Positions 51,563 through 60,899 of a stretch of 64,000 nt of DNA are shown piece by piece. This DNA comes from Vibrio xiamenensis. Its GTDB lineage: Bacteria; Pseudomonadota; Gammaproteobacteria; Enterobacterales; Vibrionaceae. Where the stretch lies: the NCBI RefSeq assembly GCF_900100015.1, contig NZ_FNDD01000020.1, positions 34,164 through 98,163 on the forward strand, read 5' to 3'. Under the pieces are notes generated by a model. The model ran no database searches. It was not told where the DNA came from and saw only the letters and a program-made list of their open reading frames with translations. The position numbers were made by a program, and so were the translations under genes. The stretch's first letter is position 1, and every line of letters starts with the position of its first letter.

Positions 51563-53005
51563 ATGGAAAAGGAACTCACTCCCAGTGCTCGTTTGAGTAA
51601 CGCCGATCTGGTTCCCGATAAGGAACAGAAGTGGGGTTGGTACAGCATTTTTGCGTTTTGGATGTCGGATGTGCATAGCGTGGGTGGCTATGTATTTGCG
51701 GCAAGCTTGTTTGCGTTAGGGTTAAACGGCATTCAAGTGTTCATCAGCTTATTAGTCGGCATCATGGTGGTGATGCTATTTGCCAACTTAATGGGCAAAC
51801 CGGGTCAGCAAGCAGGGGTGCCGTTCCCAGTGGTGGCGCGAATGTCGTTTGGTGTGTTTGGCGCTAACATTCCCGCCGTGATTCGCGGTTTGATTGCAGT
51901 GGTGTGGTATGGCATTCAAACTTTCTTGGCGTCCAGTTCATTCATCATTTTACTGCTGTACTTTTTTCCGAATATGGCGAGCCTCTCAGAACCAAGCTTT
52001 CTCGGTTTGTCTTACCTCGGTTGGATTGGCTTTATTGCCATGTGGGTGCTGCAAGGCATCGTGTTCATGTTTGGTATGGATGCGATTCGCAAAGTGATTG
52101 ATTGGTCAGGACCAGCGATTTATATCGCGATGTTTGCGCTGTGCATTTATATGATCAATCGCGCCGGTTGGGACAACATCAGCTTTAACCTCAGCTCTGA
52201 AAAGCTGGAAGGTTGGGATGCGTTTGTGCAGATGTTTATCGCCTCAGCGCTCGTGGCAGGCTATTTTGCTGGGCCAACGCTTAACTTCAGTGACTTTTCC
52301 CGCTACTGCGGCAGTTACCAAAAGCTCAAGTTAGGTAACTGGCTTGGCTTGCCACTTAACTTCTTACTGTTTTCCGTGTTCAGCGTGGTGATTGTGTCGG
52401 CATCTATGCCGGTGTTTGGTGAGATGATCACCGATCCTGTCGAAACCGTAAAACGCCTCGATTCCGGTTTTATTACCGTACTTGGCGCGTTAACGTTTAT
52501 TTTTGCCACTGTAGGCATCAATATCGTCGCCAACTTTGTCGCGCCAGCGTTTGATTTCTCAAACGTGTCGCCGCAAAAAATCAGTTTCAAAGCCGGTGGT
52601 TTCATCGCTGCATTTGGCTCGGTACTACTTACGCCATGGAATCTGTTTAACAACCCGGAAGTGATTCATTACACCGTTGATATCCTCGCGGCGATGATTG
52701 GCCCACTTTACGGCATCATTTTGGTCGACTATTACGCGGTGAAGAAAGGTGAAATCCATGTGCCTTCTCTCTACACCGAATCGCCGCAAGGCAAATATTG
52801 GTATCAAGGCGGAATTAACATCAAGAGTGTCTACGCTTTGGTGTTTGCCGGCATTGTCGCGCTCTTCTCGACGTTTGTTTTCAGTCAGTTAGCCAATTAC
52901 TCACTGTTTATTGGCGGAATCGTCGCTGCGGTCAGTTATCGCTATCTGATGCAGAGCGAGCCAACTTGGCGACCAGAGATGAGCGTATCGAAACCAAAAG
53001 TGTAG
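51563..53005 (+). CDS. NCS1 family permease (allantoin type)
   Basis: 480 residues, about 12 helices. NCS1 fold with the Mhp1-like motifs NPDLIP-like start region, GKPGQQAGVPFPVVARMSFGVFGAN, and the AllW/PucI-type stretches WPNLW... ; the nearest characterised relatives carry allantoin or other purine-derived ureides. Flanked by HpxS-type boxes, divergent from hpxS, so allantoin is the likely substrate. Monocistronic. Confidence 0.82.
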   Translation: MEKELTPSARLSNADLVPDKEQKWGWYSIFAFWMSDVHSVGGYVFAASLFALGLNGIQVFISLLVGIMVVMLFANLMGKPGQQAGVPFPVVARMSFGVFGANIPAVIRGLIAVVWYGIQTFLASSSFIILLLYFFPNMASLSEPSFLGLSYLGWIGFIAMWVLQGIVFMFGMDAIRKVIDWSGPAIYIAMFALCIYMINRAGWDNISFNLSSEKLEGWDAFVQMFIASALVAGYFAGPTLNFSDFSRYCGSYQKLKLGNWLGLPLNFLLFSVFSVVIVSASMPVFGEMITDPVETVKRLDSGFITVLGALTFIFATVGINIVANFVAPAFDFSNVSPQKISFKAGGFIAAFGSVLLTPWNLFNNPEVIHYTVDILAAMIGPLYGIILVDYYAVKKGEIHVPSLYTESPQGKYWYQGGINIKSVYALVFAGIVALFSTFVFSQLANYSLFIGGIVAAVSYRYLMQSEPTWRPEMSVSKPKV

Positions 53006-53018
53006 TTAATGAGATCTA

Positions 53019-53044
53019 GGCCTACTTTACGGTGGGCCGTTTTG
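53019..53044 (+). terminator. rho-independent terminator of the NCS1 gene
   Basis: GGCCTAC - TTTACG - GTGGGCC (one G.U pair) followed by GTTTTG, 13 bases after the stop. Confidence 0.7.
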
Positions 53045-53078
53045 CCGTGAAAGAGAAAATCGTTGATAATGTTACGAT

Positions 53079-53107
53079 TGCACCATTTATGTTCATGGCT
53101 GCACCAT
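53079..53107. promoter_or_regulatory. direct TGCACCAT repeats upstream of the ABC importer
   Basis: TGCACCAT twice, 21 bases (two helical turns) apart, about 160 bases upstream of the binding-protein gene. The spacing suggests a regulator bound on one DNA face. Confidence 0.35.
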
Positions 53108-53263
53108 AAGTTTCATTTTATGGTTTCTCTTTTGATTTATAAATCCGCACTGACTGTTAAGTTACTAGATTCATTGCGGTTTTTATTTTGCTTTAACTTG
53201 GCGCGAACGTTGCTAATGAGATAGTCGTTGTTTCAAACGTTTCATGTCAAAAGGAGATTTAGA

Positions 53264-54055
53264 GTGAACATGATGAAAACAATCTCAGGGGTTTTTCTGA
53301 CGCTTGGGTTACTGGTGGGTGCTAGCACCGCGCACGCGGACAAGTTAGACACAGTGCAAAGCAAAGGTGTATTGAAAGTGGCGGTGCCCCAAGATTTTCC
53401 ACCATTTGGTTCTGTGGGTACCGATCTTCAGCCGCACGGTTACGACATCGACATGGCAGGCTATTTGGCCAAGCAGTTGAATGTGAAATTGGAGTTGGTG
53501 CCAGTCACCAGTGCCAACCGCATTCCTTACTTGCAAACCGGTAAAGTGGATTTGGTGATTTCTAGCATGGGTAAAAACCCAGAACGTGAAAAAGCCATCG
53601 ATTTTACCAAAGCGTACGCACCGTTCTATTTAGGCGTGTTTGGTCAAAGCTCGGAAAAAGTGTCGTCACCAAAAGATTTGGCGGGCAAAACCATCGGCGT
53701 TACACGCGGCTCGGTTGAAGATTTGGAGCTGAGCAAATTGGCGCCAAGCGATGCGGTTATTAAGCGCTTTGAAGACAATAACGCGACGCTGTCTTCTTAT
53801 TTGTCAGGTCAAGTGAGCTTGATTGCGACGGGTAACTTAGTTGTGACGGAAATTGCGACACGTTTCCCGGCTAAAGCGCCAGAAACCAAGTTCTTAATTA
53901 AGAACTCACCATGTTACGTGGGCGTGGCGAAAGGCGAAACTGCGCTACTGGATAAAGTCAATACGCTGATCGACAAAGCAAAACAAGATGGCGTGCTAGA
54001 AGGCTTCTCTCAGAAGTGGCTTAAAGCGCCGTTTCCTAAAGACTTAGGTGCATAA
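53264..54055 (+). CDS. amino-acid-type ABC importer binding protein
   Basis: About 263 residues from a GTG with AAGGAG seven bases upstream; ATG codons two and three codons later are alternatives. Signal peptide of roughly 25 residues (STAHA-DK), then a SBP_bac_3 fold with the typical PQDFPPFGSVG and LPYLQTGKVDLVISSMGKNPEREKAIDF stretches. It opens the 10-kb operon that encodes the ureide enzymes, so allantoate, oxalurate or a related ureido acid is a plausible ligand; a normal amino acid is the null hypothesis. Confidence 0.85.
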   Translation: MNMMKTISGVFLTLGLLVGASTAHADKLDTVQSKGVLKVAVPQDFPPFGSVGTDLQPHGYDIDMAGYLAKQLNVKLELVPVTSANRIPYLQTGKVDLVISSMGKNPEREKAIDFTKAYAPFYLGVFGQSSEKVSSPKDLAGKTIGVTRGSVEDLELSKLAPSDAVIKRFEDNNATLSSYLSGQVSLIATGNLVVTEIATRFPAKAPETKFLIKNSPCYVGVAKGETALLDKVNTLIDKAKQDGVLEGFSQKWLKAPFPKDLGA

Positions 54056-54070
54056 GGCGTAAGGGCTGTT

Positions 54071-54739
54071 ATGAGTTACCAACTGGACTTTAGTGGTTTA
54101 ACTCCCTACCTGCCACAGTTTGTGGCAGGGTTGGGCACCACAGTAGAGCTCACGGTGCTATCGACGGTTTCGGGTTTGCTGCTCGGCACTTTGTGCGCGG
54201 CAGCAAAAACCAGCCAGGCAACGTGGCTACGAGTGCTGTGTAGCGGTTACATCGAAGTGATTCGCAACACACCGTTTATTGTGCAATTGTTCTTTATCTT
54301 TTTTGGTTTGCCAGCTCTTGGCGTAAAACTGTCGGCTTGGGAAGCGGGCTTTATTGCGTTGGTGGTTAACTTGGGTGCTTATTCGGCGGAAATCATTCGC
54401 GCTGGGATTGAAGCGACGCCAAAAGGGCAGTGGGAAGCGGGTAAAACGCTCGGCTTAACCCGTCGCCAAATTTTTGTCCGTATCGTGCTACCGCCTGCGT
54501 ATCAGCGCGTTTATCCGGCGGTGGTCAGTCAGTGCATTATTGTCATGCTCGGTTCATCGGTGGTATCGCAAATTTCGGTCGAAGATCTGACCTTTGCCGC
54601 CAACTTTGTGCAATCGCGCAGCTTTTTAAGCTTTGAGTCTTACATGGTGACGGCGGCGATTTATCTGGTACTGGCGATTGTGATGCGCCAATGTTTTGCG
54701 CTGATTAAGCGTATGACGTTTAAGAACCCATCGCTGTAG
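54071..54739 (+). CDS. polar amino-acid-type ABC permease
   Basis: 222 residues, HisMQ/GlnP type. The conserved VIRNTPFIVQLFFIFFGLPALG and coupling loop EAGKTLGLTRRQIFVRIVLP are visible. It pairs with the next permease to form the pore. No separate terminator follows. Confidence 0.88.
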   Translation: MSYQLDFSGLTPYLPQFVAGLGTTVELTVLSTVSGLLLGTLCAAAKTSQATWLRVLCSGYIEVIRNTPFIVQLFFIFFGLPALGVKLSAWEAGFIALVVNLGAYSAEIIRAGIEATPKGQWEAGKTLGLTRRQIFVRIVLPPAYQRVYPAVVSQCIIVMLGSSVVSQISVEDLTFAANFVQSRSFLSFESYMVTAAIYLVLAIVMRQCFALIKRMTFKNPSL

Positions 54740-54750
54740 GAGCCGCTATT

Positions 54751-55401
54751 ATGATGCAATTTACTGATTGGGATATTTTACGCAGTTTGCTGCTGGCGGC
54801 GCGTTGGACGATTGTATTGTCGCTGATTGCGTTTGTGTGCGGTGGCTTGATTGGTTTGCTGCTCACTGTTCTGCGCAGCACCAAAAATCCGTTTTTTACT
54901 TGGCTAATTAAGCTGTATGTCGAGATTTTCCAGGGCACGCCGCTGCTAATGCAGCTGTTTTTGGCCTTTTTTGGCTTGTCGCTTATCGGCATCGAAGTCA
55001 GCGCCTGGACCGCTGCAATTTTGTCGCTCACGCTGTTTAGCAGCGCGTTTTTTCATGACATTTGGCGCGGTTGTATTGAATCGCTCCCCAAAGGTCAGTG
55101 GGAAGCATGTCGCACCATGGGATTGAGCTATTTACAAAGCATGCGCTACGTTATTGCGCCGCAAGCCGCGCGCCTTGCCATTGCGCCAACTGTGGGGTTT
55201 TCGGTGCAGATTGTCAAAGGCACTGCGCTGGCGTCGATCATTGGGTTTGTCGAGCTCACGAAAGCTGGCACCATGCTCAACAATGCGACCTTTCAACCGT
55301 TTAAAGTGTTCGCCTTGGTGGCACTACTGTATTTCGTTATTTGCTATCCGCTTTCTGCGCTAGCCCGTTATTTGGAGACACGCAATCATGTCGCTCGTTA
55401 G
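54751..55401 (+). CDS. polar amino-acid-type ABC permease, second subunit
   Basis: 216 residues of the same family as the preceding subunit, with the EIFQGTPLLMQLFLAFFGL and EACRTMGLSYLQSMRYVIAPQAARL motifs. The last 14 bases overlap the ATPase gene. Heteromeric pore with the first permease. Confidence 0.88.
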   Translation: MMQFTDWDILRSLLLAARWTIVLSLIAFVCGGLIGLLLTVLRSTKNPFFTWLIKLYVEIFQGTPLLMQLFLAFFGLSLIGIEVSAWTAAILSLTLFSSAFFHDIWRGCIESLPKGQWEACRTMGLSYLQSMRYVIAPQAARLAIAPTVGFSVQIVKGTALASIIGFVELTKAGTMLNNATFQPFKVFALVALLYFVICYPLSALARYLETRNHVAR

Positions 55402-56116
55402 TGTTGAACAAGTCCATAAATATTATGGTGAAAACCACGTACTGAAAGGCGTGGATCTGAAAGTCAAACCGGGCGAAGTGGTGTCGATCATCGGTCGCAG
55501 TGGCTCGGGTAAAAGTACCTTGCTACGCTGCATGAATGGTTTGGAAACCTATCAGCAAGGCGTGATCATCGTCGATAACCAAGCGGTGGAAGACGACGAA
55601 TACAAACTGCGATTACTAAGTCGTAGCGTTGGCATGGTTTTCCAAAGCTTTAACCTGTTTCCGCATATGACGGTTGGCGAGAACGTGATGCTCGCGCCGA
55701 AATTGGTGCTGAAAAAAGACGCCGCCGAGTGCGAAACGCTTGCTCGTGAATTGCTTGAAAAAGTAGGGCTTTCGGATAAATTCGACGCATACCCTGCCAA
55801 TTTATCCGGCGGTCAGCAGCAACGTGTGGCGATTGCCCGTTCGCTGGCAATGAACCCCAAAGTGCTGCTGTGCGATGAAATTACCTCGGCGCTCGACCCG
55901 GAATTGGTGGGCGAGGTGCTCAAAGTGCTCGAACAGCTCAAAGCCGAAGGCATGACGCTGATTTTGGTCACGCATGAGATGAACTTTGCTCGCGATGTCG
56001 GCGATCGCGTCGTGTTTATGAACCAAGGTAAAGTGTGGGAAACCGGCCCAAGCGATGAGGTATTTGCCAATCCGCAAACCCCAGAGCTGCAAGGTTTTCT
56101 TTCTGCGGTGCGCTAA
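55388..56116 (+). CDS. polar amino-acid-type ABC importer ATPase
   Basis: 242 residues: Walker A GRSGSGKST near 37, signature NLSGGQQQRVAIARSLAM, Walker B VLLCDEITSALDPE. GlnQ/HisP type. Overlaps the second permease, so synthesis is coupled. Confidence 0.9.
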   Translation: MSLVSVEQVHKYYGENHVLKGVDLKVKPGEVVSIIGRSGSGKSTLLRCMNGLETYQQGVIIVDNQAVEDDEYKLRLLSRSVGMVFQSFNLFPHMTVGENVMLAPKLVLKKDAAECETLARELLEKVGLSDKFDAYPANLSGGQQQRVAIARSLAMNPKVLLCDEITSALDPELVGEVLKVLEQLKAEGMTLILVTHEMNFARDVGDRVVFMNQGKVWETGPSDEVFANPQTPELQGFLSAVR

Positions 56117-56146
56117 GCGCGCCGCTCATTAATTGATGGAGTTTGA

Positions 56147-56965
56147 ATGACTAACAGTTCGCACTCTCTGAGTGAACGTATTCGCCAGCATTATCCACGT
56201 CTAACGCAGAGCAGTCAGCGTGTGGCGGATTATTTGCAGCTCAATCCGGAAAAGATTTTGATTCTGTCCACCGGCGAAATCGCTCAGGCGTGTAATGTGT
56301 CAAAAACCAGTGTCAGCCGCTTTATTCGCCAACTGGGCTATGACGATCATCTGGCCCTGCGCCAAGAGTTAATGAGTGAACGTGATAAAGGCGTGCCGGT
56401 ATTAACCTCTAATGTCGAAGATCCGGATATTCAGCATGATATGCGCGCCCTTGAGCAGCTTTGGGCGCAGCTTACCACAATGGACTCAAGCGGTTTGATT
56501 CAGGCTATCGCCAGTGCGAAAACCGTTAAAATCATCGGCTATCGCAACAGTTATCCGCTGGCGATGCATTTTCGTCAGCAGCTGATGCAGTGCCGTTCAA
56601 ACGTTGAATTGTTGCCCGTTCCGGGCCAAACATTGGCAGAAGATTTAATTAATGTCAGTGCCGATGACTTTGTGATTTTGGTTGGTATTCGCCGCCGCGT
56701 AAGTCAATTTGACCACATTGTTGAGCAGCTTAAATCTCAGCGTACGCTGTTGATTACCGACCAATCAGGGCAGAAATACGCAGACCGCGTTAGCCATGTG
56801 ATGATCTGTCATATGAACAACCAATCGCCGCTCGACAGCTATGCGGTGCCAATGAGCCTGATTTCTTATTTAGTGAACAAAGTATACCGTTACCTCGGCC
56901 AAGATGCGGTTAAACTCAGCCAACGCATTAGCGAGCAGTATGCTTTGATGCATGAAATTGAATGA
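56147..56965 (+). CDS. RpiR/MurR-family regulator
   Basis: 272 residues: an N-terminal RpiR helix-turn-helix (YPRLTQSSQRVADYLQLNPEKILILSTGEIAQACNVSKTSVSRFIRQLGY) and a C-terminal SIS sugar-isomerase-fold ligand domain (VKIIGYRNSYPLAMHFRQQLM). It lies inside the catabolic operon, between the ABC importer and the SBF carrier. Ligand is probably a pathway intermediate or a phosphorylated sugar; RpiR proteins are known in Klebsiella hpx clusters. Confidence 0.86.
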   Translation: MTNSSHSLSERIRQHYPRLTQSSQRVADYLQLNPEKILILSTGEIAQACNVSKTSVSRFIRQLGYDDHLALRQELMSERDKGVPVLTSNVEDPDIQHDMRALEQLWAQLTTMDSSGLIQAIASAKTVKIIGYRNSYPLAMHFRQQLMQCRSNVELLPVPGQTLAEDLINVSADDFVILVGIRRRVSQFDHIVEQLKSQRTLLITDQSGQKYADRVSHVMICHMNNQSPLDSYAVPMSLISYLVNKVYRYLGQDAVKLSQRISEQYALMHEIE

Positions 56966-57026
56966 TCACGCCACAAACCGTGATCTGAAACGTTAAATGA
57001 ATCGACAATAAATAGTTACTAACAAC

Positions 57027-58022
57027 ATGAATGTATTAGCAAAATTAAAAAAAGAATGGTTTTTGGTTGGCATGGTGATTGCCATTGCGCTGGCAACCGT
57101 GACACCGAATATTGGCCGCTCTGGCGGCGTCATTCACCTTGAGCAACTGACTGGGCTTGGCGTTGCTATCGTGTTCTTCCTGCACGGCTTAGGCTTGTCG
57201 CCACAAGCGATCAAAGCGGGCCTGACTAACTGGCGGCTGCATATTTTTATTCAGCTTGCGACCTATGCTCTGTATCCGCTGTTGTGGGTGGTGTTTGACG
57301 GCGCTTTTCTTGCCTATATGCCGTCAGCGTTGGCGTTTGGTTTTTGCTACCTATTTGCATTGCCAAGTACCATTTCTTCCTCCGTGGCAATGACCAGTGT
57401 GGGCAAAGGGAATGTACCTGGCGCGATTTTTAACGCGTCACTCTCGAGCATTCTTGGCGTGTTCATCACGCCACTGCTGATCCAATTGTTTATGGGTTTT
57501 GAAGGTGTGGAGCTTGATTTGATGGCATCGGTGATGTCGATTTCCAAATTGCTGCTATTGCCGATGATCGTAGGTCAAGTGCTGCGCCCATACCTGATTG
57601 CATGGGTTGAAAAACACAAAGCGGTAACCAACAAAATCGACAAATACGTCATTTTAATGATTGTGTATAACGCGTTTTGCGATTCGGTCGCCAACGGCAT
57701 TTGGCATGAATTCTCGGTTGGCTTATTAGCCAGTTCGATTGCGATCTGTTTTGTAGTGCTGCTGGTGATGGTGCACCTCATTCAAATGGCCGCCAAACTG
57801 GCCAAATTTAATTTGCCAGACGAAGTTGCTGCGGTGTTTTGTGGCACCAAGAAAACCCTAGCCGCTGGGGTGCCGATGGCGAAAGTGATTTTTGGCGCTG
57901 ACCCAAATCTGGGCATGATTTTGTTGCCAATTATGCTTTATCACCCGATTCAGATTTTCTACTGTGCGATTCAAGCCAACCGCTACGCTCGTAAAAGTAA
58001 GTCCGCCGCTGCGCTGGGCTAA
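57027..58022 (+). CDS. SBF-type (YfeH-like) sodium symporter family protein
   Basis: 331 residues, about nine or ten helices, of the bile-acid:sodium symporter superfamily, YfeH/PF13593 branch (KKEWFLVGMVIAIALATVTPNIGRSGGVIHLEQLTGLGVAIVFFLHGLGLS; GTKKTLAAGVPMAKVIF). Members of this branch have no confirmed substrate. Inside the ureide operon it could take up or expel a small organic acid such as oxalurate, oxamate or oxalate. Confidence 0.82.
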   Translation: MNVLAKLKKEWFLVGMVIAIALATVTPNIGRSGGVIHLEQLTGLGVAIVFFLHGLGLSPQAIKAGLTNWRLHIFIQLATYALYPLLWVVFDGAFLAYMPSALAFGFCYLFALPSTISSSVAMTSVGKGNVPGAIFNASLSSILGVFITPLLIQLFMGFEGVELDLMASVMSISKLLLLPMIVGQVLRPYLIAWVEKHKAVTNKIDKYVILMIVYNAFCDSVANGIWHEFSVGLLASSIAICFVVLLVMVHLIQMAAKLAKFNLPDEVAAVFCGTKKTLAAGVPMAKVIFGADPNLGMILLPIMLYHPIQIFYCAIQANRYARKSKSAAALG

Positions 58023-58048
58023 ATAGTTGACTCAATAAGGAATACAGA

Positions 58049-59263
58049 ATGAGTAAGGATGCTCGCGTTTATTGCGCTCAAGGACCGGAATTTATCAATC
58101 CGACCGCAGAGGGTACGCTTTCAAATACCTCCTTTGTCTTCAAGGACCTGTTTGATGTCGGTGGTTACGTCACTGGTGCTGGCAACCCGACATGGCTCGC
58201 CACCCATCAACCCGCCGAGAAAACCTCGCCGCTGATTGTGGCTCTGCTGGCTCAAGGCGCAAAATGTGTCGGCCGAGTCCAAACCGATGAGTTGGCGTAT
58301 AGCCTCAATGGGCAAAATATTCACTACGGCACGCCGCAAAACCCGCTGGCGCCAGAGTGCATTCCCGGCGGTTCATCCAGTGGCAGCGCGGTTGCGGTGG
58401 CACGTGGCGACGCTGATTTTGCAATCGGCACCGACACTGGCGGCTCAGTACGAGTGCCTGCCAGTTACTGTGGGCTGTTTGGCCTGCGTCCCACACTGCA
58501 CAAACTCGACCTAAGCCACTGCTTTGAATTAGCGGGCAGTTTTGACACCGCAGGCGTGTTTGCCAAAACTCTACCGATGCTTAACCAAGCGTTTGCGACG
58601 TTGTGCGCTGCGCCGCAGCCCGGCCAAATTCAAAGCCGATTATTTCTTGATGATGCGTTTAGCGCTTTGCTCGGTAAAGCGCGTTTAGAGCGTTTGCAAA
58701 TCTGGTGTCAAACGGTCGGTGTGAGCCTAATCCGCGGTGACGTACTGGCAAAAAATGGCTGGCAACTTGATGCGCTGAGTGAGCTGTTTCGTACCATTCA
58801 AGGCTTTGAAATCATTCGCCTGCACGGTGAATGGCTAAGTCAGCATGGCGATAGCTTAGACCCTGCGATTGCCGCGCGCGTTGAATGGTCGCGCCAAATT
58901 ACCCCCGAGCAATACCAAGCGGCGCAAGCCGAGCAGGCTAAGTTTGCTGAGCAAATTCACCGCGCTATCGCAAGCTTTGACGGTGTGTGGGTGCTACCCA
59001 CCACGCCATCTGGCCCGCCAAGATTGGATATGCCCGCAGACGAACTTGCCATCTATCGCAGCCAATTGATGGGCATGACCAGTGTGGCTGGGTTAAGCGG
59101 ATTGCCGCAATTGCACATTCCGATGACTGGGCTTGAAGAAGGGCCGTGCGGGATTTCGCTTATCGGCGCGGCGCAATCTGAAGGCGACTTAATTGCCAGT
59201 GCGATGGCGCTGACTCAGTCGCAATCGTCAAAGCAATCAAACGCTTGTGTATCAGAGCAATAA
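58049..59263 (+). CDS. hpxY: amidase-signature hydrolase (HpxY/AtzE type)
   Basis: 404 residues. The amidase signature is complete: catalytic Lys32 (FVFKDLFDV), cis-Ser around 109-111 (GGSSSGSAVAVARGDADFAIG) and nucleophile Ser133 (TGGSVRVPASYCGLFG). In Klebsiella an AtzE-type amidase (HpxY) acts with small partners HpxX and HpxZ on oxalurate-derived products; those small genes are not found here. The exact amide is unproven. Its end overlaps the region of the next gene's start by 8 codons only if an upstream start is used; the preferred start leaves 13 bases. Confidence 0.82.
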   Translation: MSKDARVYCAQGPEFINPTAEGTLSNTSFVFKDLFDVGGYVTGAGNPTWLATHQPAEKTSPLIVALLAQGAKCVGRVQTDELAYSLNGQNIHYGTPQNPLAPECIPGGSSSGSAVAVARGDADFAIGTDTGGSVRVPASYCGLFGLRPTLHKLDLSHCFELAGSFDTAGVFAKTLPMLNQAFATLCAAPQPGQIQSRLFLDDAFSALLGKARLERLQIWCQTVGVSLIRGDVLAKNGWQLDALSELFRTIQGFEIIRLHGEWLSQHGDSLDPAIAARVEWSRQITPEQYQAAQAEQAKFAEQIHRAIASFDGVWVLPTTPSGPPRLDMPADELAIYRSQLMGMTSVAGLSGLPQLHIPMTGLEEGPCGISLIGAAQSEGDLIASAMALTQSQSSKQSNACVSEQ

Positions 59264-59276
59264 CAGGAGCGAGACA

Positions 59277-60899
59277 ATGAAACATCAAACCGCATTTACC
59301 GCTTCTCACCATCAAGCTGCAAAAGTGGGTCAGCAAATTCTGGATGCTGGCGGCACCGCCAGCGAAGCCATGGTGGCGGCGGCAGCGATGATCGCGGTGC
59401 AATACCCGCACATGAATAGCATTGGCGGCGACGGTTTTTGGTTGATCGCAAAAAAGGGTCATACACCGATTGCGGTGGATGCCTGCGGTGCGGCGGCCCG
59501 TCATATCAACGTCGATGAATATCGCGCGCAAGGTGATGAACTGCCTGATAGCGGCGGCATTGCGGCGATGACCATGGCTGGCACGGTATCAGGCTGGCAC
59601 AAAGCGCTGAAAATCGATTCCAGCGACATGAGCCTACAAACCATACTTGGACCTGCGATTGAAGCGGCGCAAAGCGGCATTACCGTGACGCAAAGCTTGG
59701 TCAATGCCAGTGAGAAGACGTTTGCGCGCTTATCTAGCCTTGGTGCCTTTAGCGAGATTTTCCTGCCTGAGCAGCGCACGCTGCAAGTGGGCGACGTGGT
59801 GCGTAATCCAGCGCTTGCCAACGCGCTGCAAACTCTGGCAAATAATGGTCTCGATGATTTTTATCGCGGCGAGTTAGCCAAATCCATGGCTCGCGAACTT
59901 GCGGCGCAAGGCAGCCCACTGCGCCTTGAAGATTTTCACCAACACCATGCCAAAGTGATGACGCCGCTGAGCGTTAACACCTCAAAAGGCAAACTGTATA
60001 ACTTTGATGCGCCGACTCAAGGTGTGGCGTCGCTGCTGATTTTAGCTATTTACGACAAGTTGGTGTCTGGCAAGTCGGTTTCGGACCAGTCGGTTTCGAA
60101 AAATAATCTTGGGGCGCAAGAGCTTAGCGAATTGGACCATATCCATTTGTTGGTTGAGGCGACCAAGCAAGCGTTTATTATTCGTGACCAAGTGGTGTGC
60201 GATGAAGAGTATTTAAAAGCGCCGCTGCGTGATTGGCTTAGCGATGAGGTGATTGAGCGCTGCGCCAGTGACATCTCAATTGAAACCGCCAAACCTTGGC
60301 CACATATCGCCGAGCCCGGCGATACTATTTGGATGGGCGCGAGCGATCAATACGGCACCATGGTGAGCTTTATTCAAAGCATCTACTGGGAATTTGGTTG
60401 CGGTGTGGTGCTGCCAGAAACTGGCGTATTATGGAATGTTCGCGGTAAGAGCTTTTCGCTCGATAGCGCTCACCACAACGTGTTGGCGCCAAACAAAAAG
60501 CCGTTTCATACCCTCAATCCAGCTTATGCTGAACTCAACGATGGCTCGCGCATGAGCTATGGCACCATGGGCGGTGAAGGCCAGCCACAAACGCAGGCTT
60601 GTCTGTTTAGCCGTTTCCATTACCAAGGCAAAGGCCTTGAAGAATCGGTTGCGATGCCGCGCTGGTTACTTGGCCGAACTTGGGGCGATAGCACCAATAA
60701 TCTACGTTTAGAAAAATCCTTATACCAACAATTTGGTCAGGCGCTTGAAGCGCGTGGTCATGACGTCACTTACGTTGACGACAATAATGAACTGATGGGG
60801 CATGCCGGCGCCATTGTGCTTGATGCGCAAGGAAGTGCGAGTGCCACCAATGATCCTCGTAGCGATGGAACCTATTTACTTGGAGAACATAATGACTAA
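59277..60899 (+). CDS. hpxW: gamma-glutamyltransferase-fold oxamate amidohydrolase (HpxW)
   Basis: 540 residues of the Ntn-type gamma-glutamyltransferase family with no signal peptide. Self-cleavage is expected before the Thr in GDTIWMG, near residue 350, which becomes the nucleophile; the oxyanion region YGTMGGEGQPQTQA follows. HpxW of Klebsiella hydrolyses oxamate to oxalate and ammonia. The context (next to hpxJ, hpxK) favours that role over peptide transfer. A GGAGCG site precedes the ATG; its last 8 bases overlap hpxJ. Confidence 0.88.
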   Translation: MKHQTAFTASHHQAAKVGQQILDAGGTASEAMVAAAAMIAVQYPHMNSIGGDGFWLIAKKGHTPIAVDACGAAARHINVDEYRAQGDELPDSGGIAAMTMAGTVSGWHKALKIDSSDMSLQTILGPAIEAAQSGITVTQSLVNASEKTFARLSSLGAFSEIFLPEQRTLQVGDVVRNPALANALQTLANNGLDDFYRGELAKSMARELAAQGSPLRLEDFHQHHAKVMTPLSVNTSKGKLYNFDAPTQGVASLLILAIYDKLVSGKSVSDQSVSKNNLGAQELSELDHIHLLVEATKQAFIIRDQVVCDEEYLKAPLRDWLSDEVIERCASDISIETAKPWPHIAEPGDTIWMGASDQYGTMVSFIQSIYWEFGCGVVLPETGVLWNVRGKSFSLDSAHHNVLAPNKKPFHTLNPAYAELNDGSRMSYGTMGGEGQPQTQACLFSRFHYQGKGLEESVAMPRWLLGRTWGDSTNNLRLEKSLYQQFGQALEARGHDVTYVDDNNELMGHAGAIVLDAQGSASATNDPRSDGTYLLGEHND

